Source: Petrolisthes cinctipes
Lineage: Eukaryota; Arthropoda; Malacostraca; Decapoda; Porcellanidae
DNA length: 64,000 nt
Reading direction: 5' to 3'
Assembly (NCBI GenBank): GCA_033782935.1
Contig: JAWQEG010000084.1
Coordinates: 1,240,001 to 1,304,000, forward strand
The notes under the pieces were generated by a model. That model saw only the letters and a program-made list of their open reading frames with translations, had not been told where the DNA came from and did no database searches. Made by a program: the position numbers and the translations under genes. Below, piece by piece: positions 1-14,600 of this stretch; position 1 is the stretch's first letter; each line of letters opens with the position of its first letter.

Positions 1-3000
1 TCGGGTGTTTTGAGCCTGAATTTTAGATATAAACGTGTACTGAAGATGCATGCACATATCTACTTTTGTGCACTTAAAAGATCGATTTTCAGTATGTTTT
101 GAGCATGTATTTTGAAAATACTCTAACACGGAGTAGGCATCTACAGATCGCTTCTGGGACCCCTAAATATCGAATTTTCTGGTGTTTTGGGGCTGAATTT
201 GAGATATCGACTTTTTGGCACCAAAAAGATCGATTTTTAGCATGTTTTTAGCCTATATTTTGAAAATATTCTAGCACTGTACAGATTGCTTCTGGGACCC
301 CAAAATATTGAATTTTCGGGTTTTTTTAGCCTGAATTTGAGATATAAACGGGTACAGAAGATACATGCACATATTGACTTTGGGCACCAAAAATATCGAT
401 TTTCAGTATGTTTTGGGCCTGAATTTTGAAAGTACTCTAACACGGAGTAGGCATGTACAGATCGCTTCTGGGACCCCAAAATATCGAATTTTCGGGTGTT
501 TAGGGCCAGAATTTGAGATATAAACGGGTACAGAAGATGCATGCACATATCGACTTTTGGGCACCTAAAAGATCGATTTTCATTATGTTTTTGGCCTGTA
601 TTTTGAAAATACTCTAACACGGAGTAGGCATGTACAGATCGCTTCTGGGACCCCTAAATATCGAATTTTCGGGTGTTTTGGGACTGAATTTGAGATATCG
701 ATTTTTTGGCACCTAAAAGATCGATTTTTAGCATGTTTTTAGCCTATATTTTGAAAATATTCTAGCACTGAGTAGGCATGTACAGATTGCTTCTGGGACC
801 CCAAAATATTGAATTTTCGGGTGTTTTGAGCCTGAATTTGAGATATAAACGGGTACAGAAGATACATGCACATATTAACTTTGGGCACCAAAAATATCGA
901 TTTTCAGCATGTTTTGGGCCTGAATTTTGAAAATACTCTAACACGGAGTATGCATGTACAGATCGCTTCTGGGACCCCAAAATATCGAATTTTAGGGTGT
1001 TTAGTGCCATAATTTGAGATATAAACGGGTACAGAAGATGCATGCACATATCGACTTTTGGGCACCTAAAAGATCGATTTTCAGTATGTTTTTGGCCTGT
1101 ATTTTGAAAATACTCTAACACAGAGTAGGCATGTACAGATACCATCTGGGACCTCTAAATATCGAATTTTCGGGTGTTTTGGGACTGAATTTGAGATATC
1201 GATTTTTTGGCACCTAAAATGTCGATTTTTAGCATGTTTTTAGCCTATATTTTGAAAATATTCTAGCACTTTGTAGGCATGTACAGATTGCTTCTGGGAC
1301 CCCAAAATATTGAATTTTCGGGTGTTTTGAGCCTGAATTTGAGATATAAACGGGTACTGAAGATGCATGCACATATCGACTTTTGTGCACCTAAAAGATC
1401 GATTTTCAGTATGTTTTGAGCATGTATTTTGAAAATACTCTAACACGGGGTAGGCATGTACAGATCGCTTCTGGGACCCCTAAATATCGAATTTTCGGGT
1501 GTTTTGGGACTGAATTTGAGATATCGACTTTTTGGCACCTAAAAGATCGATTTTTAGCATGTTTTTAGCCTATATTTTGAAAATATTCTAGCACTGTACA
1601 GATTGCTTCTGGGACCCCAAAATATTGAATTTTCGGGTGTTTTGAGCCTGAATTTGAGATATAAACGGGTACAGAAGATACATGCACATATTGACTTTGG
1701 GCACCAAAAATATCGATTTTCAGCATGTTTTGGGCCTGAATTTTGAAAATACTCTAACACGGAGTAGGCATGTACAGATCGCTTCTGGGACCCCAAAATA
1801 TCGATTTTTCGGGTGTTTAGGGTCAGAATTTGAGATATAAACGGGTACAGAAGATGCATGCACATATCGACTTTTGGGCACCTAAAAGATCGATTTTCAG
1901 TATGTTTTTGGCCTGTATTTTGAAAATACTCTAACACGGAGAAGGCATGTACAGATACCTTCTGGAACCTCTAAATATCGAATTTTCGGGCGTTTTGGGA
2001 CTGAATTTGAGATATCGATTTTTTGGCACCTAAAATGTCGATTATTAGCATGTTTTTAGCCTATATTTTGAAAATATTCTAGCACTGAGTAGGCATGTAC
2101 AGATTGCTTCTGGGACCCCAAAATATTGAATTTTCGGGTGTTTTGAGCCTGAATTTGAGATATAAACGGGTACAGAAAATACATGCACATATTGACTTTG
2201 GGCATCTAAAATATCGATTTTCAGCATGTTTTGAGCATGTATTTTGAAAATATTTTAGCACTGTGTAGGCATGTACAGATTGCTTCTGGGACCCCAAAAT
2301 ATTGAATTTTCGGGTGTTTTGAGCCTGAATTTGAGATATAAACGGGTACAGAAGATACATGCACATATTGACTTTGGGCATCTAAAATATCGATTTTCAG
2401 CATGTTTTGAGCATGTATTTTGAAAATACTCTAACACTGAGTAGGCATGTACAGATTGCTTCTGGGACCCCAAAATATTGAATTTTCGGGTGTTTTGAGC
2501 CTGAATTTTAGATATAAACGGGTACTGAAGATGCATGCAAATATCGACTTTTGTGCACCTAAAAGATCGATTTTCAGTATGTTTTGAGCATGTATTTTGA
2601 AAATACTTTAACACGGAGTAGGCATCTACAGATCGCTTCTGGGACCCCTAAATATCGAATTTTCGGGTGTTTTGGGACTGAATTTAAGATATCGACTTTT
2701 TGGAACCTAAAAGATCGATTTTTAGCATGTTTTTAGCCTATATTTTGAAAATATTCTAGCACTGTACAGATTGCTTCTGGGACCCCAAAATATTGAATTT
2801 TCGGGTGTTTTGAGCCTGAATTTGAGATATAAACGGGTACAGAAGATACATGCACATATTGACTTTGGGCACCAAAAATATCGATTTTCAGTATGTTTTG
2901 GGCCTGAATTTTGAAAATACTCTAACACGGAGTAGGCATGTACAGATCGCTTCTGGGACCCCAAAATATCGAATATTCGCGTTTTTAGGGCCAGAATTTG

Positions 3001-5110
3001 AGATATAAACGGGTACAGAAGATGCATGCACATATCGACTTTTGGGCACCTAAAAGATCGATTTTCATTATGTTTTTGGCCTGTATTTTGAAAATACTCT
3101 AACACGGAGTAGGCATGTACAGATCGCTTCTGGGACCCCTAAATATCGAATTTTCGGGTGTTTTGGGACTGAATTTGAGATATCGACTTTTTGGCACCTA
3201 AAAGATCTATTTTTAGCATGTTTTTAGCCTATATTTTGAAAATATTCTAGCACTGAGTAGGCATGTACAGATTGCTTCTGGGACCCCAAAATATTGAATT
3301 TTCGGGTGTTTTGAGCCTGAATTTGAGATATAAACGGGTACAGAAGATACATGCACATATTATCTTTGGGCACCAAAAATATCGATTTTCAGCATGTTTT
3401 GGGCCTGAATTTTGAAAATACTCTAACACGGAGTATGCATATACAGATCGCTTCTGGGACCCCAAAATATCGAATTTTCGGGTGTTTAGGGCCAGAATTT
3501 GAGATATAAACGGGTACAGAAGATGCATGCACATATCGACTTTTGGGCACCTAAAAGATCGATTTTCAGTATGTTTTTGGCCTGTATTTTGAAAATACTC
3601 TAACACGGAGTAGGCATGTACAGATATCATCTGGGACCTCTAAATATCGAATTTTCGGGTGTTTTGGGACTGAATTTGAGATATAGATTTTTTGGCACCT
3701 AAAATGTCGATTTTTAGCATGTTTTTAGCCTATATTTTGAAAATATTCTAGCACTGTGTAGGCATGTACAGATTGCTTCTGGGACCCCAAAATATTGAAT
3801 TTTCGGGTGTTTTGAGCCTGAATTTGAGATATAAACGGGTACAGAAGATACATGCACACATTGACTTTGGGCATCTAATATCTCGATTTTCAGCATGTTT
3901 TGGGCCTGAATTTTGAAAATACTCTAACACTGAGTAGGCATGTACAGATTGCTTCTGGGACCCCAAAATATTGAATTTTCGGGTGTTTTGAGCCTGAATT
4001 TGAGATATAAACGGGTACAGAAGATACATGCACATATTATCTTTGGGCACCAAAAATATCGATTTTCAGCATGTTTTGGGCCTGAATTTTGAAAATACTC
4101 TAACAAGGAGTATGCATATACAGATCGCTTCTGGGACCCCAAAATATCGAATTTTCGGGTGTTTAGGGCCAGAATTTGAGATATAAACGGGTACAGAAGA
4201 TGCATGCACATATCGACTTTTGGGCACCTAAAAGATCGATTTTCAGTATGTTTTTGGCCTGTATTTTGAAAATACTCTAACACGGAGTAGGCATGTACAG
4301 ATATCATCTGGGACCTCTAAATATCGAATTTTCGGGTGTTTTGGGACTGAATTTGAGATATAGATTTTTTGGCACCTAAAATGTCGATTTTTAGCATGTT
4401 TTTAGCCTATATTTTGAAAATATTCTAGCACTGTGTAGGCATGTACAGATTGCTTCTGGGACCCCAAAATATTGAATTTTCGGGTGTTTTGAGCCTGAAT
4501 TTGAGATATAAACGGGTACTGAAGATGCATGCACATATCGACTTTTGGGCACCTAAAAGATCGATTTTCAGTATGTTTTGAGCATGTATTTTGAAAATAC
4601 TCTAACACGGAGTAGGCATGTACAGATCGCTTCTGGGACCCCTAAATATCGAATTTTCGGGTGTTTTGGGACTGAATTTCTGATATCGACTTTTTGGCAC
4701 CTAAAAGATCGATTTTTAGCTTGTTTTTAGCCTATATTTTGAAAATATTCTAGCACTGTACAGATTGCTTCTGGGACCCCAAAATATTGAATTTTCGGGT
4801 GTTTTGAGCCTGAATTTGAGATATAAACGGGTACAGAAGATACATGCACATATTGACTTTGGGCACCAAAAATATCGATTTTCAGCATGTTTTGGGCCTG
4901 AATTTTGAAAATACTCTAACACGGAGTAGGCATGTACAGATCGCTTCTGGGACCCCAAAATATCGAATTTTCGGGTGTTTAGGGCCAGAATTTGAGATAT
5001 AAACAGGTACAGAAGATGAATGCACATATCGACTTTTGGGCACCTAAAAGATCGATTTTCAGTATGTTTTTGGCCTGTAATTTGAAAATACTCTAACACG
5101 GAGTAGGCAT
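1..5110 (-). repeat. Left-end superunits, offsets 2,485, 677 and 3,162 bp
   Basis: Blocks of the array recur here as whole segments. The private string GAGTATGCAT occurs at 946, 3,431 and 4,108, giving offsets of 2,485 and 677 bp. TATTATCTTTGGG marks the second and third copies, near 3,357 and 4,034. The 677-bp step equals a 501-bp trimer plus one 176-bp monomer. Three of the 10-bp-deletion trimers (near 270, 1,590 and 2,760) sit in this block. The B1-like monomer at 3,840-3,900 carries variants also found in the right arm. Confidence 0.82.
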
Positions 5111-7304
5111 GTACAGATACCTTCTGGGACCTCTAAATATCGAATTTTCGGGTGTTTTGGGACTGAATTTGAGATATCGATTTTTTGGCACCTAAAATGT
5201 CGATTTTTAGCATGTTTTTAGCCTATATTTTGAAAATATTCTAGCACTGTGTAGGCATGTACAGATTGCTTCTGGGACCCCAAAATATTGAATTTTCGGG
5301 TGTTTTGAGCCTGAATTTGAGATATAAACGGGTACAGAAGATACATGCACATAATGACTTTTGGGCATCTAAAATATCGATTTTCAGCATGTTTTGGGCC
5401 TGTATTTTGAAAATACTCTAACACGGAGTAGGCATATACAGATTGCTTCTGGGACCCCAAAATATTGAATTTTCGGGTGTTTTGAGCCTGAATTTGAGAT
5501 ATAAACGGGTACTGAAGATGCATGCACATATCGACTTTTGTGCACCTAAAAGATCGATTTTCAGTATGTTTTGAGCATGTATTTTGAAAATACTCTAACA
5601 CGGAGTAGGCATGTACAGATCGCTTCTGGGACCCCTAAATATCGAATTTTCGGGTGTTTTGGGACTGAATTTGAGATATCGACTTTTTGGCACCTAAAAG
5701 ATCGATTTTTAGCATGTTTTTAGCCTATATTTTGAAAATATTCTAGCACTGAGTAGGCATGTACAGATTGCTTCTGGGACCCCAAAATATTGAATTTTCG
5801 GGTGTTTTGAGCCTGAATTTGAGATATAAACGGGTACAGAAGATACATGCACATATTGACTTTGGGCACCAAAAATGTCGATTTTCAGCATGTTTTGGGC
5901 CTGAATTTTGAAAATACTCTAACACGGAGTAGGCATGTACAGATCGCTTCTGGGACCCCAAAATATCGAATTTTCGGGTGTTTAGGGCCAGAATTTGAGA
6001 TATAAACGGGTACAGAAGATGCATGCACATATCGACTTTTGGGCACCTAAAAGATCGATTTTCAGTATGTTTTTGGCCTGTATTTTGAAAATACTCTAAC
6101 ACGGAGTAGGCACGTACAGATTGCTTCTGGGACCCCAAAATATTGAATTTTCGGGTGTTTTGAGCCTGAATTTGAGATATAAACGGGTACTGAAGATGCA
6201 TGCACATATCGACTTTTGTGCACCTAAAAGATCGATTTTCAGTATGTTTTGAGCATGTATTTTGAAAATACTCTAACACTGAGTAGGCATGTACAGATCG
6301 CTTCTGGGACCCCTAAATATCGAATTTTCGGGTGTTTTGGGACTGAATTTGAGATATCGACTTTTTGGCACCTAAAATGTCGATTTTTAGCATGTTTTTA
6401 GCCTATATTTTGAAAATATTCTAGCACTGTGTAGGCATGTACAGATTGCTTCTGGGACCCAAAAATATTGAATTTTCGGGTGTTTTGAGCCTGAATTTGA
6501 GATATAAACGGGTACAGAAGATACATGCACATATTGACTTAGGGCATCTAAAATATCGATTTTCAGCATGTTTTGGGCCTGTATTTTGAAAATACTCTAA
6601 CACTGAGTAGGCATGTACAGATTGCTTCTGGGACCCCAAAATATTGAATTTTCGGGTGTTTTGAGCCTGAATTTGAGATATAAACGGGTACTGAAGATGC
6701 ATGCACATATCGACTTTTGTGCACCTAAAAGATCGATTTTCAGTATGTTTTGAGCATGTATTTTAAAAATACTCTAACACGGAGTAGGCATGTACAGATC
6801 GCTTCTGGGACCCCTAAATATCGAATTTTCGGGTGTTTTGGGACTGAATTTGAGATATCGACTTTTTGGCACCTAAAAGATCGATTTTTAGCATGTTTTT
6901 AGCCTATATTTTGAAAATATTCTAGCACTGAGTAGGCATGTACAGATTGCTTCTGGGACCCCAAAATATTGAATTTTCGGGTGTTTTGAGCCTGAATTTG
7001 AGATATAAACGGGTACAGAAGATACATGCACATATTGACTTTGGGCACCAAAAATATCGATTTTCAGCATGTTTTGGGCCTGAATTTTGAAAATACTCTA
7101 ACACGGAGTAGGCATGTACAGATCGCTTCTGGGACCCCAAAATATCGAATTTTCGGGTGTTTAGGGCCAGAATTTGAGATATAAACGTGTACAGAAGATG
7201 CATGCACATATCGACTTTTGTGCACCTAAAAGATCGATTTTCAGTATGTTTTTGGCCTGTATTTTGAAAATACTCTAACATGGAGTAAGCATGTACAGAT
7301 ACCT
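5111..7304 (-). repeat. Mixed trimers with an extra full monomer
   Basis: This is ordinary array. B-type landmarks at 5,709, 6,387, 6,888 and 7,389 are 678, 501 and 501 bp apart, so one extra ~177-bp monomer is inserted near 5.9-6.3 kb. The stretch from about 6,330 to 7,270 recurs at about 12,667-13,610. It shares the private change TTTTAAAAAT at 6,761 and 13,098. Confidence 0.82.
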
Positions 7305-10300
7305 TCTGGGACCCCTAAATATCGAATTTTCGGGTGTTTTGGGACTGAATTTGAGATATCGACTTTTTGGCACCTAAAATGTCGATTTTTAGCATGTTTT
7401 TAGATTATATTTTGAAAATATTCTAGCACTGTGTAGGCATGTACAGATTGCTTCTGGGACCCAAAAATATTGAATTTTCGGGTGTTTTGAGCCTGAATTT
7501 GAGATATAAACGGGTACAGAAGATACATGCACATATTGACTTTGGGCATCTAAAATATCGATTTTCAGCATGATTTGGGCCTGTATTTTGAAAATACTCT
7601 AACACTGAGTAGGCATGTACAGATTGCTTCTGGGACCCCAAAATATTGAATTTTCGGGTGTTTTGAGCCTGAATTTGAGATATAAACGGGTACTGAAGAT
7701 GCATGCACATATCGACTTTTGGGCACCTAAAAGATCGATTTTCAGTATGTTTTGAGCATGTATTTTGAAAATACTCTAACACGGAGTAGGCATGTACAGA
7801 TCGCTTCTGGGACCCCTAAATATCGAATTTTCGGGTGTTTTGGGACTGAATTTGAGATATCGACTTTTTGGCACCTAAAAGATCGATTTTTAGCATGTTT
7901 TTAGCCTATATTTTGAAAATATTCTAGCACTGAGTAGGCATGTACAGATTGCTTCTGGGACCCCAAAATATTGAATTTTCGGGTGTTTTGAGCCTGAATT
8001 TGAGATATAAACGGGTACAGAAGATACATGCACATATTGACTTTGGGCACCAAAAATATCGATTTTCAGCATGTTTTGGGCCTGAATTTTGAAAATACTC
8101 TAACACGGAGTAGGCATGTACAGATCGCTTCTGGGACCCCAAAATATCGAATTTTCTGGTGTTTAGGGCCAGAATTTGAGATATAAACGGGTACAGAAGA
8201 TGCATGCACATATCGACTTTTGGGCACCTAAAAGATCGATTTTCAGTATGTTTTGAGCATGTATTTTGAAAATACTCTAACACGGAGTAGGCATGTACAG
8301 ATCGCTTCTGGGACCCCTAAATATCGAATTTTCGGGTGTTTTGGGACTGAATTTGAGATATCGACTTTTTGGCACCTAAAAGATCGATTTTTAGCATGTT
8401 TTTAGCCTATATTTTGAAAATATTCTAGCACTGAGTAGGCATGTACAGATTGCTTCTGGGACCCCAAAATATTGAATTTTCGGGTGTTTTGAGCCTGAAT
8501 TTGAGATATAAACGGGTACAGAAGATACATGCACATATTGACTTTGGACACCAAAAATATCGATTTTCAGCATGTTTTGGGCCTGAATTTTGAAAATACT
8601 CTAACACGGAGTAGGCATGTACAGATCGCTTCTGGGACCAAAAAATATCGAATTTTCGGGTGTTTAGGGCCAGAATTTGAGATATAAACGGGTACAGAAG
8701 ATGCATGCACATATCGACTTTTGGGCACCTAAAAGATCGATTTTCAGTATGTTTTTGGCCTGTATTTTGAAAATACTCTAACACGGAGTAAGCATGTACA
8801 GATACCTTCTGGGACCTCTAAATATCGAATTTTCGGGTGTTTTGGGACTGAATTTGAGATATCGATTTTTTGGCACCTAAAATGTCGATTTTTAGAATGT
8901 TTTTAGCCTATATTTTGAAAATATTCTAGCACTGAGTAGGCACGTACAGATTGCTTCTGGGACCCCAAAATATTGAATTTTCGGGTGTTTTGAGCCTGAA
9001 TTTGAGATATAAACGGGTACAGAAGATACATGCACATATTGACTTTGGGCACCAAAAATATCAATTTTCAGCATGTTTGGGGCCTGAATTTTGAAAATAC
9101 TCTGACACGGAGTAGGCATGTACAGATCGCTTCTGGAACCCCAAAATATCGAATTTTCGAGTGTTTAGGGCCAGAATTTGAGATATAAACGGGTACAGAA
9201 GATGCATGCACATATCGACTTTTGGGCACCTAAAAGATCGATTTTCAGTATGTTTTTGGCCTGTATTTTGAAAATACTCTAACACGGAGTAGGCATGTAC
9301 AGATTGCTTCTGGGACCCCAAAATATTGAATTTTCGGGTGTTTTGAGCCTGAATTTGAGATATAAACGGGTACAGAAGATGCATGCACATATCGACTTTT
9401 GTGCACCTAAAAGATCGATTTTCAGTATGTTTTGAGCATGTATTTTGAAAATACTCTAACACGGAGTAGGCATGTATAGATCGCTTCTGGGACCCCTAAA
9501 TATCGAATTTTCGGGTGTTTTGGGACTGAATTTGAGATATCGACTTTTTGGCACCTAAAATGTCGATTTTTAGCATGTTTTTAGATTATATTTTGAAAAT
9601 ATTCTAGCACTGTGTAGGCATGTACAGATTGCTTCTGGGACCCAAAAATATTGAATTTTAGGGTGTTTTGAGCCTGAATTTGAGATATAAACGGGTACAG
9701 AAGATACATGCACATATTGACTTTGGGCATCTAAAATATCGATTTTCAGCATGATTTGGGCCTGTATTTTGAAAATACTCTAACACTGAGTAGGCATGTA
9801 CAGATTGCTTCTGGGACCCCAAAATATTGAATTTTCGGGTGTTTTGAGCCTGAATTTGAGATATAAACGGGTACTGAAGATGCATGCACATATCGACTTT
9901 TGGGCACCTAAAAGATCGATTTTCAGTATGTTTTGAGCATGTATTTTGAAAATACTCTAACACGGAGTAGGCATGTACAGATCGCTTCTGGGACCCCTAA
10001 ATATCGAATTTTCGGGTGTTTTGGGACTGAATTTGAGATATCGACTTTTTGGCACCTAAAAGATCGATTTTTAGCATGTTTTTAGCCTATATTTTGAAAA
10101 TATTCTAGCACTGAGTAGGCATGTACAGATTGCTTCTGGGACCCCAAAATATTGAATTTTCGGGTGTTTTGAGCCTGAATTTGAGATATAAACGGGTACA
10201 GAAGATACATGCACATATTGACTTTGGGCACCAAAAATATCGATTTTCAGCATGTTTTGGGCCTGAATTTTGAAAATACTCTAACACGGAGTAGGCATGT

Positions 10301-11664
10301 ACAGATCGCTTCTGGGACCCCAAAATATCGAATTTTCTGGTGTTTAGGGCCAGAATTTGAGATATAAACGGGTACAGAAGATGCATGCACATATCGACTT
10401 TTGGGCACCTAAAAGATCGATTTTCAGTATGTTTTGAGCATGTATTTTGAAAATACTCTAACACGGAGTAGGCATGTACAGATCGCTTCTGGGACCCCTA
10501 AATATCGAATTTTCGGGTGTTTTGGGACTGAATTTGAGATATCGACTTTTTGGCACCTAAAAGATCGATTTTTAGCATGTTTTTAGCCTATATTTTGAAA
10601 ATATTCTAGCACTGAGTAGGCATGTACAGATTGCTTCTGGGACCCCAAAATATTGAATTTTCGGGTGTTTTGAGCCTGAATTTGAGATATAAACGGGTAC
10701 AGAAGATACATGCACATATTGACTTTGGACACCAAAAATATCGATTTTCAGCATGTTTTGGGCCTGAATTTTGAAAATACTCTAACACGGAGTAGGCATG
10801 TACAGATCGCTTCTGGGACCCCAAAATATCGAATTTTCGGGTGTTTAGGGCCAGAATTTGAGATATAAACGGGTACAGAAGATGCATGCACATATCGACT
10901 TTTGGGCACCTAAAAGATCGATTTTCAGTATGTTTTTGGCCTGTATTTTGAAAATACTCTAACACGGAGTAAGCATGTACAGATACCTTCTGGGACCTCT
11001 AAATATCGAATTTTCGGGTGTTTTGGGACTGAATTTGAGATATCGATTTTTTGGCACCTAAAATGTCGATTTTTAGAATGTTTTTAGCCTATATTTTGAA
11101 AATATTCTAGCACTGAGTAGGCACGTACAGATTGCTTCTGGGACCCCAAAATATTGAATTTTCGGGTGTTTTGAGCCTGAATTTGAGATATAAACGGGTA
11201 CAGAAGATACATGCACATATTGACTTTGGGCACCAAAAATATCAATTTTCAGCATGTTTGGGGCCTGAATTTTGAAAATACTCTGACACGGAGTAGGCAT
11301 GTACAGATCGCTTCTGGAACCCCAAAATATCGAATTTTCGAGTGTTTAGGGCCAGAATTTGAGATATAAACGGGTACAGAAGATGCATGCACATATCGAC
11401 TTTTGGGCACCTAAAAGATCGATTTTCAGTATGTTTTTGGCCTGTATTTTGAAAATACTCTAACACGGAGTAGGCATGTACAGATTGCTTCTGGGACCCC
11501 AAAATATTGAATTTTCGGGTGTTTTGAGCCTGAATTTGAGATATAAACGGGTACAGAAGATGCATGCACATATCGACTTTTGTGCACCTAAAAGATCGAT
11601 TTTCAGTATGTTTTGAGCATGTATTTTGAAAATACTCTAACACGGAGTAGGCATGTACAGATCG
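7305..11664 (-). repeat. Tandem pair of 2,181-bp superunits
   Basis: Two consecutive copies, about 7,305-9,484 and 9,486-11,664, are offset by exactly 2,181 bp. Shared private changes include TAGATTATAT in place of TAGCCTATAT (7,401 and 9,582), TTTTCTGGTG (near 8,153 and 10,334), TTTGGACACC (near 8,543 and 10,724) and CTCTGACACGG (near 9,101 and 11,282). The length equals three 501-bp trimers plus a 678-bp unit. Copy-specific changes are few, for example CC-to-AA at 8,640-8,641 only in copy one, so the duplication is recent. A third copy does not follow: the next expected TAGATTATAT site has the ordinary sequence. Confidence 0.9.
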
Positions 11665-14600
11665 CTTCTGGGACCCCTAAATATCGAATTTTCGGGTGTT
11701 TTGGGACTGAATTTGAGATATCGACTTTTTGGCACCTAAAATGTCGATTTTTAGCATGTTTTTAGCCTATATTTTGAAAATATTCTAGCACTGTGTAGGC
11801 ATGTACAGATTACTTCTGGGACCTCTAAATATCGAATTTTCGGGTGTTTTGGGACTGAATTTGTGATATCGATTTTTTGGCACCTAAAATGTCGATTTTT
11901 AGCATGTTTTTAGCCTATATTTTGAAAATATTCTAGCACTGTGTAGGCATGTACAGATTGCTTCTGGGACCCCAAAATATTGAATTTTCGGGTGTTTTGA
12001 GCCTGAATTTGAGATATAAACGGGTACAGAAGATACATGCACATATTGACTTTGGGCATCTATAATATCGATTTTCAGCATGTTTTGGGCCTGTATTTTG
12101 AAAATACTCTAACACTGAGTAGGCATGTACAGATTGCTTCTGGGACCCCAAAATATTGAATTTTCGGGTGTTTTGAGCCTGAATTTGAGATATAAACGGG
12201 TACTGAAGATGCATGCACATATCGACTTTTGGGCACCTAAAAGATCGATTTTCAGTATGTTTTGAGCATGTATTTTGAAAATACTCTAACACGGAGTAGG
12301 CATGTACAGATCGCTTCTGGGACCCCTAAATATCGAATTTTCGGGTGTTTTGGGACTGAATTTGAGATATCGACTTTTTGGCACCTAAAAGATCGATTTT
12401 TAGCATGTTTTTAGCCTATATTTTGAAAATATTCTAGCACTGAGTAGGCATGTACAGATTGCTTCTTTTACCCCAAAATATTGAATTTTCGGGTGTTTTG
12501 AGCCTGAATTTGAGATATAAACGGGTACAGAAGATACATGCACATATTGACTTTGGGCACCAAAAATATCGATTTTCAGCATGTTTTGGGCCTGAATTTT
12601 GAAAATACTCTAACACGGAGTAGGCATGTACAGATCGCTTCTGGGACCCCAAAATATCGAATTTTCGGGTGTTTTGGGACTGAATTTGAGATATCGACTT
12701 TTTGGCACCTAAAATGTCGATTTTTAGCATGTTTTTAGCCTATATTTTGAAAATATTCTAGCACTGTGTAGGCATGTACAGATTGCTTCTGGGACCCAAA
12801 AATATTGAATTTTCGGGTGTTTTGAGCCTGAATTTGAGATATAAACGGGTACAGAAGATACATGCACATATTGACTTTGGGCATCTAAAATATCGATTTT
12901 CAGCATGTTTTGGGCCTGTATTTTGAAAATACTCTAACACTGAGTAGGCATGTACAGATTGCTTCTGGGACCCCAAAATATTGAATTTTCGGGTGTTTTG
13001 AGCCTGAATTTGAGATATAAACGGGTACTGAAGATGCATGCACATATCGACTTTTGTGCACCTAAAAGATCGATTTTCAGTATGTTTTGAGCATGTATTT
13101 TAAAAATACTCTAACACGGAGTAGGCATGTACAGATCGCTTCTGGGACCCCTAAATATCGAATTTTCGGGTGTTTTGGGACTGAATTTGAGATATCGACT
13201 TTTTGGCACCTAAAAGATCGATTTTTAGCATGTTTTTAGCCTATATTTTGAAAATATTCTAGCACTGAGTAGGCATGTACAGATTGCTTCTGGGACCCCA
13301 AAATATTGAATTTTCGGGTGTTTTGAGCCTGAATTTGAGATATAAACGGTACAGAAGATACATGCACATATTGACTTTGGGCACCAAAAATATCGATTTT
13401 CAGCATGTTTTGGGCCTGAATTTTGAAAATACTCTAACACGGAGTAGGCATGTACAGATCGCTTCTGGGACCCCAAAATATCGAATTTTCGGGTGTTTAG
13501 GGCCAGAATTTGAGATATAAACGGGTACAGAAGATGCATGCACATATCGACTTTTGGGCACCTAAAAGATCGATTTTCAGTATGTTTTTGGCCTGTATTT
13601 TGAAAATACTCTAACACGGAGTAAGCATGTACAGATACCTTCTGGGACCTCTAAATATCGAATTTTCGGGTGTTTTGGGACTGAATTTGAGATATCGATT
13701 TTTTGGCACCTAAAATGTCGATTTTTAGCATGTTTTTAGCCTATATTTTGAAAATATTCTAGCACTGAGTAGGCACGTACAGATTGCTTCTGGGACCCCA
13801 AAATATTGAATTTTCGGGTGTTTTGAGCCTGAATTTGAGATATAAACGGGTACAGAAGATACATGCACATATTGACTTTGGGCACCAAAAATATCAATTT
13901 TCAGCATGTTTGGGGCCTGAATTTTGAAAATACTCTAACACGGAGTAGGCATGTACAGATCGCTTCTGGGACCCCAAAATATCGAATTTTCGGGTGTTTA
14001 GGGCCAGAATTTGAGATATAAACGGGTACAGAAGATGCATGCACATATCGACTTTTGGGCACCTAAAAGATCGATTTTCAGTATGTTTTTGGCCTGTATT
14101 TTGAAAATACTCTAACACGGAGTAGGCATGTACAGATTGCTTCTGGGACCCCAAAATATTGAATTTTCGGGTGTTTTGAGCCTGAATTTGAGATATAAAC
14201 GGGTACAGAAGATGCATGCACATATCGACTTTTGTGCACCTAAAAGATCGATTTTCAGTATGTTTTGAGCATGTATTTTGAAAATACTCTAACACGGAGT
14301 AGGCATGTATAGATCGTTTCTGGGATCCCTAAATATCGAATTTTCGGGTGTTTTGGGACTGAATTTGAGATATCGACTTTTTGGCACCTAAAATGTCGAT
14401 TTTTAGCATGTTTTTAGCCTATATTTTGAAAATATTCTAGCACTGTGTAGGCATGTACAGATTGCTTCTGGGACCCAAAAATATTGAATTTTCGGGTGTT
14501 TTGAGCCTGAATTTGAGATATAAACGGGTACAGAAGATACATGCACATATTGACTTTGGGCATCTAAAATATCGATTTTCAGCATGATTTGGGCCTGTAT

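Noticed and set aside
12538..13520. A few ORFs on the opposite strand to the main open frame (12,538-12,738; 13,275-13,520; 15,042-15,242; 28,455-28,700)
   Set aside because: They are chance antisense frames of the same monomers, opened by local deletions or single-base losses.
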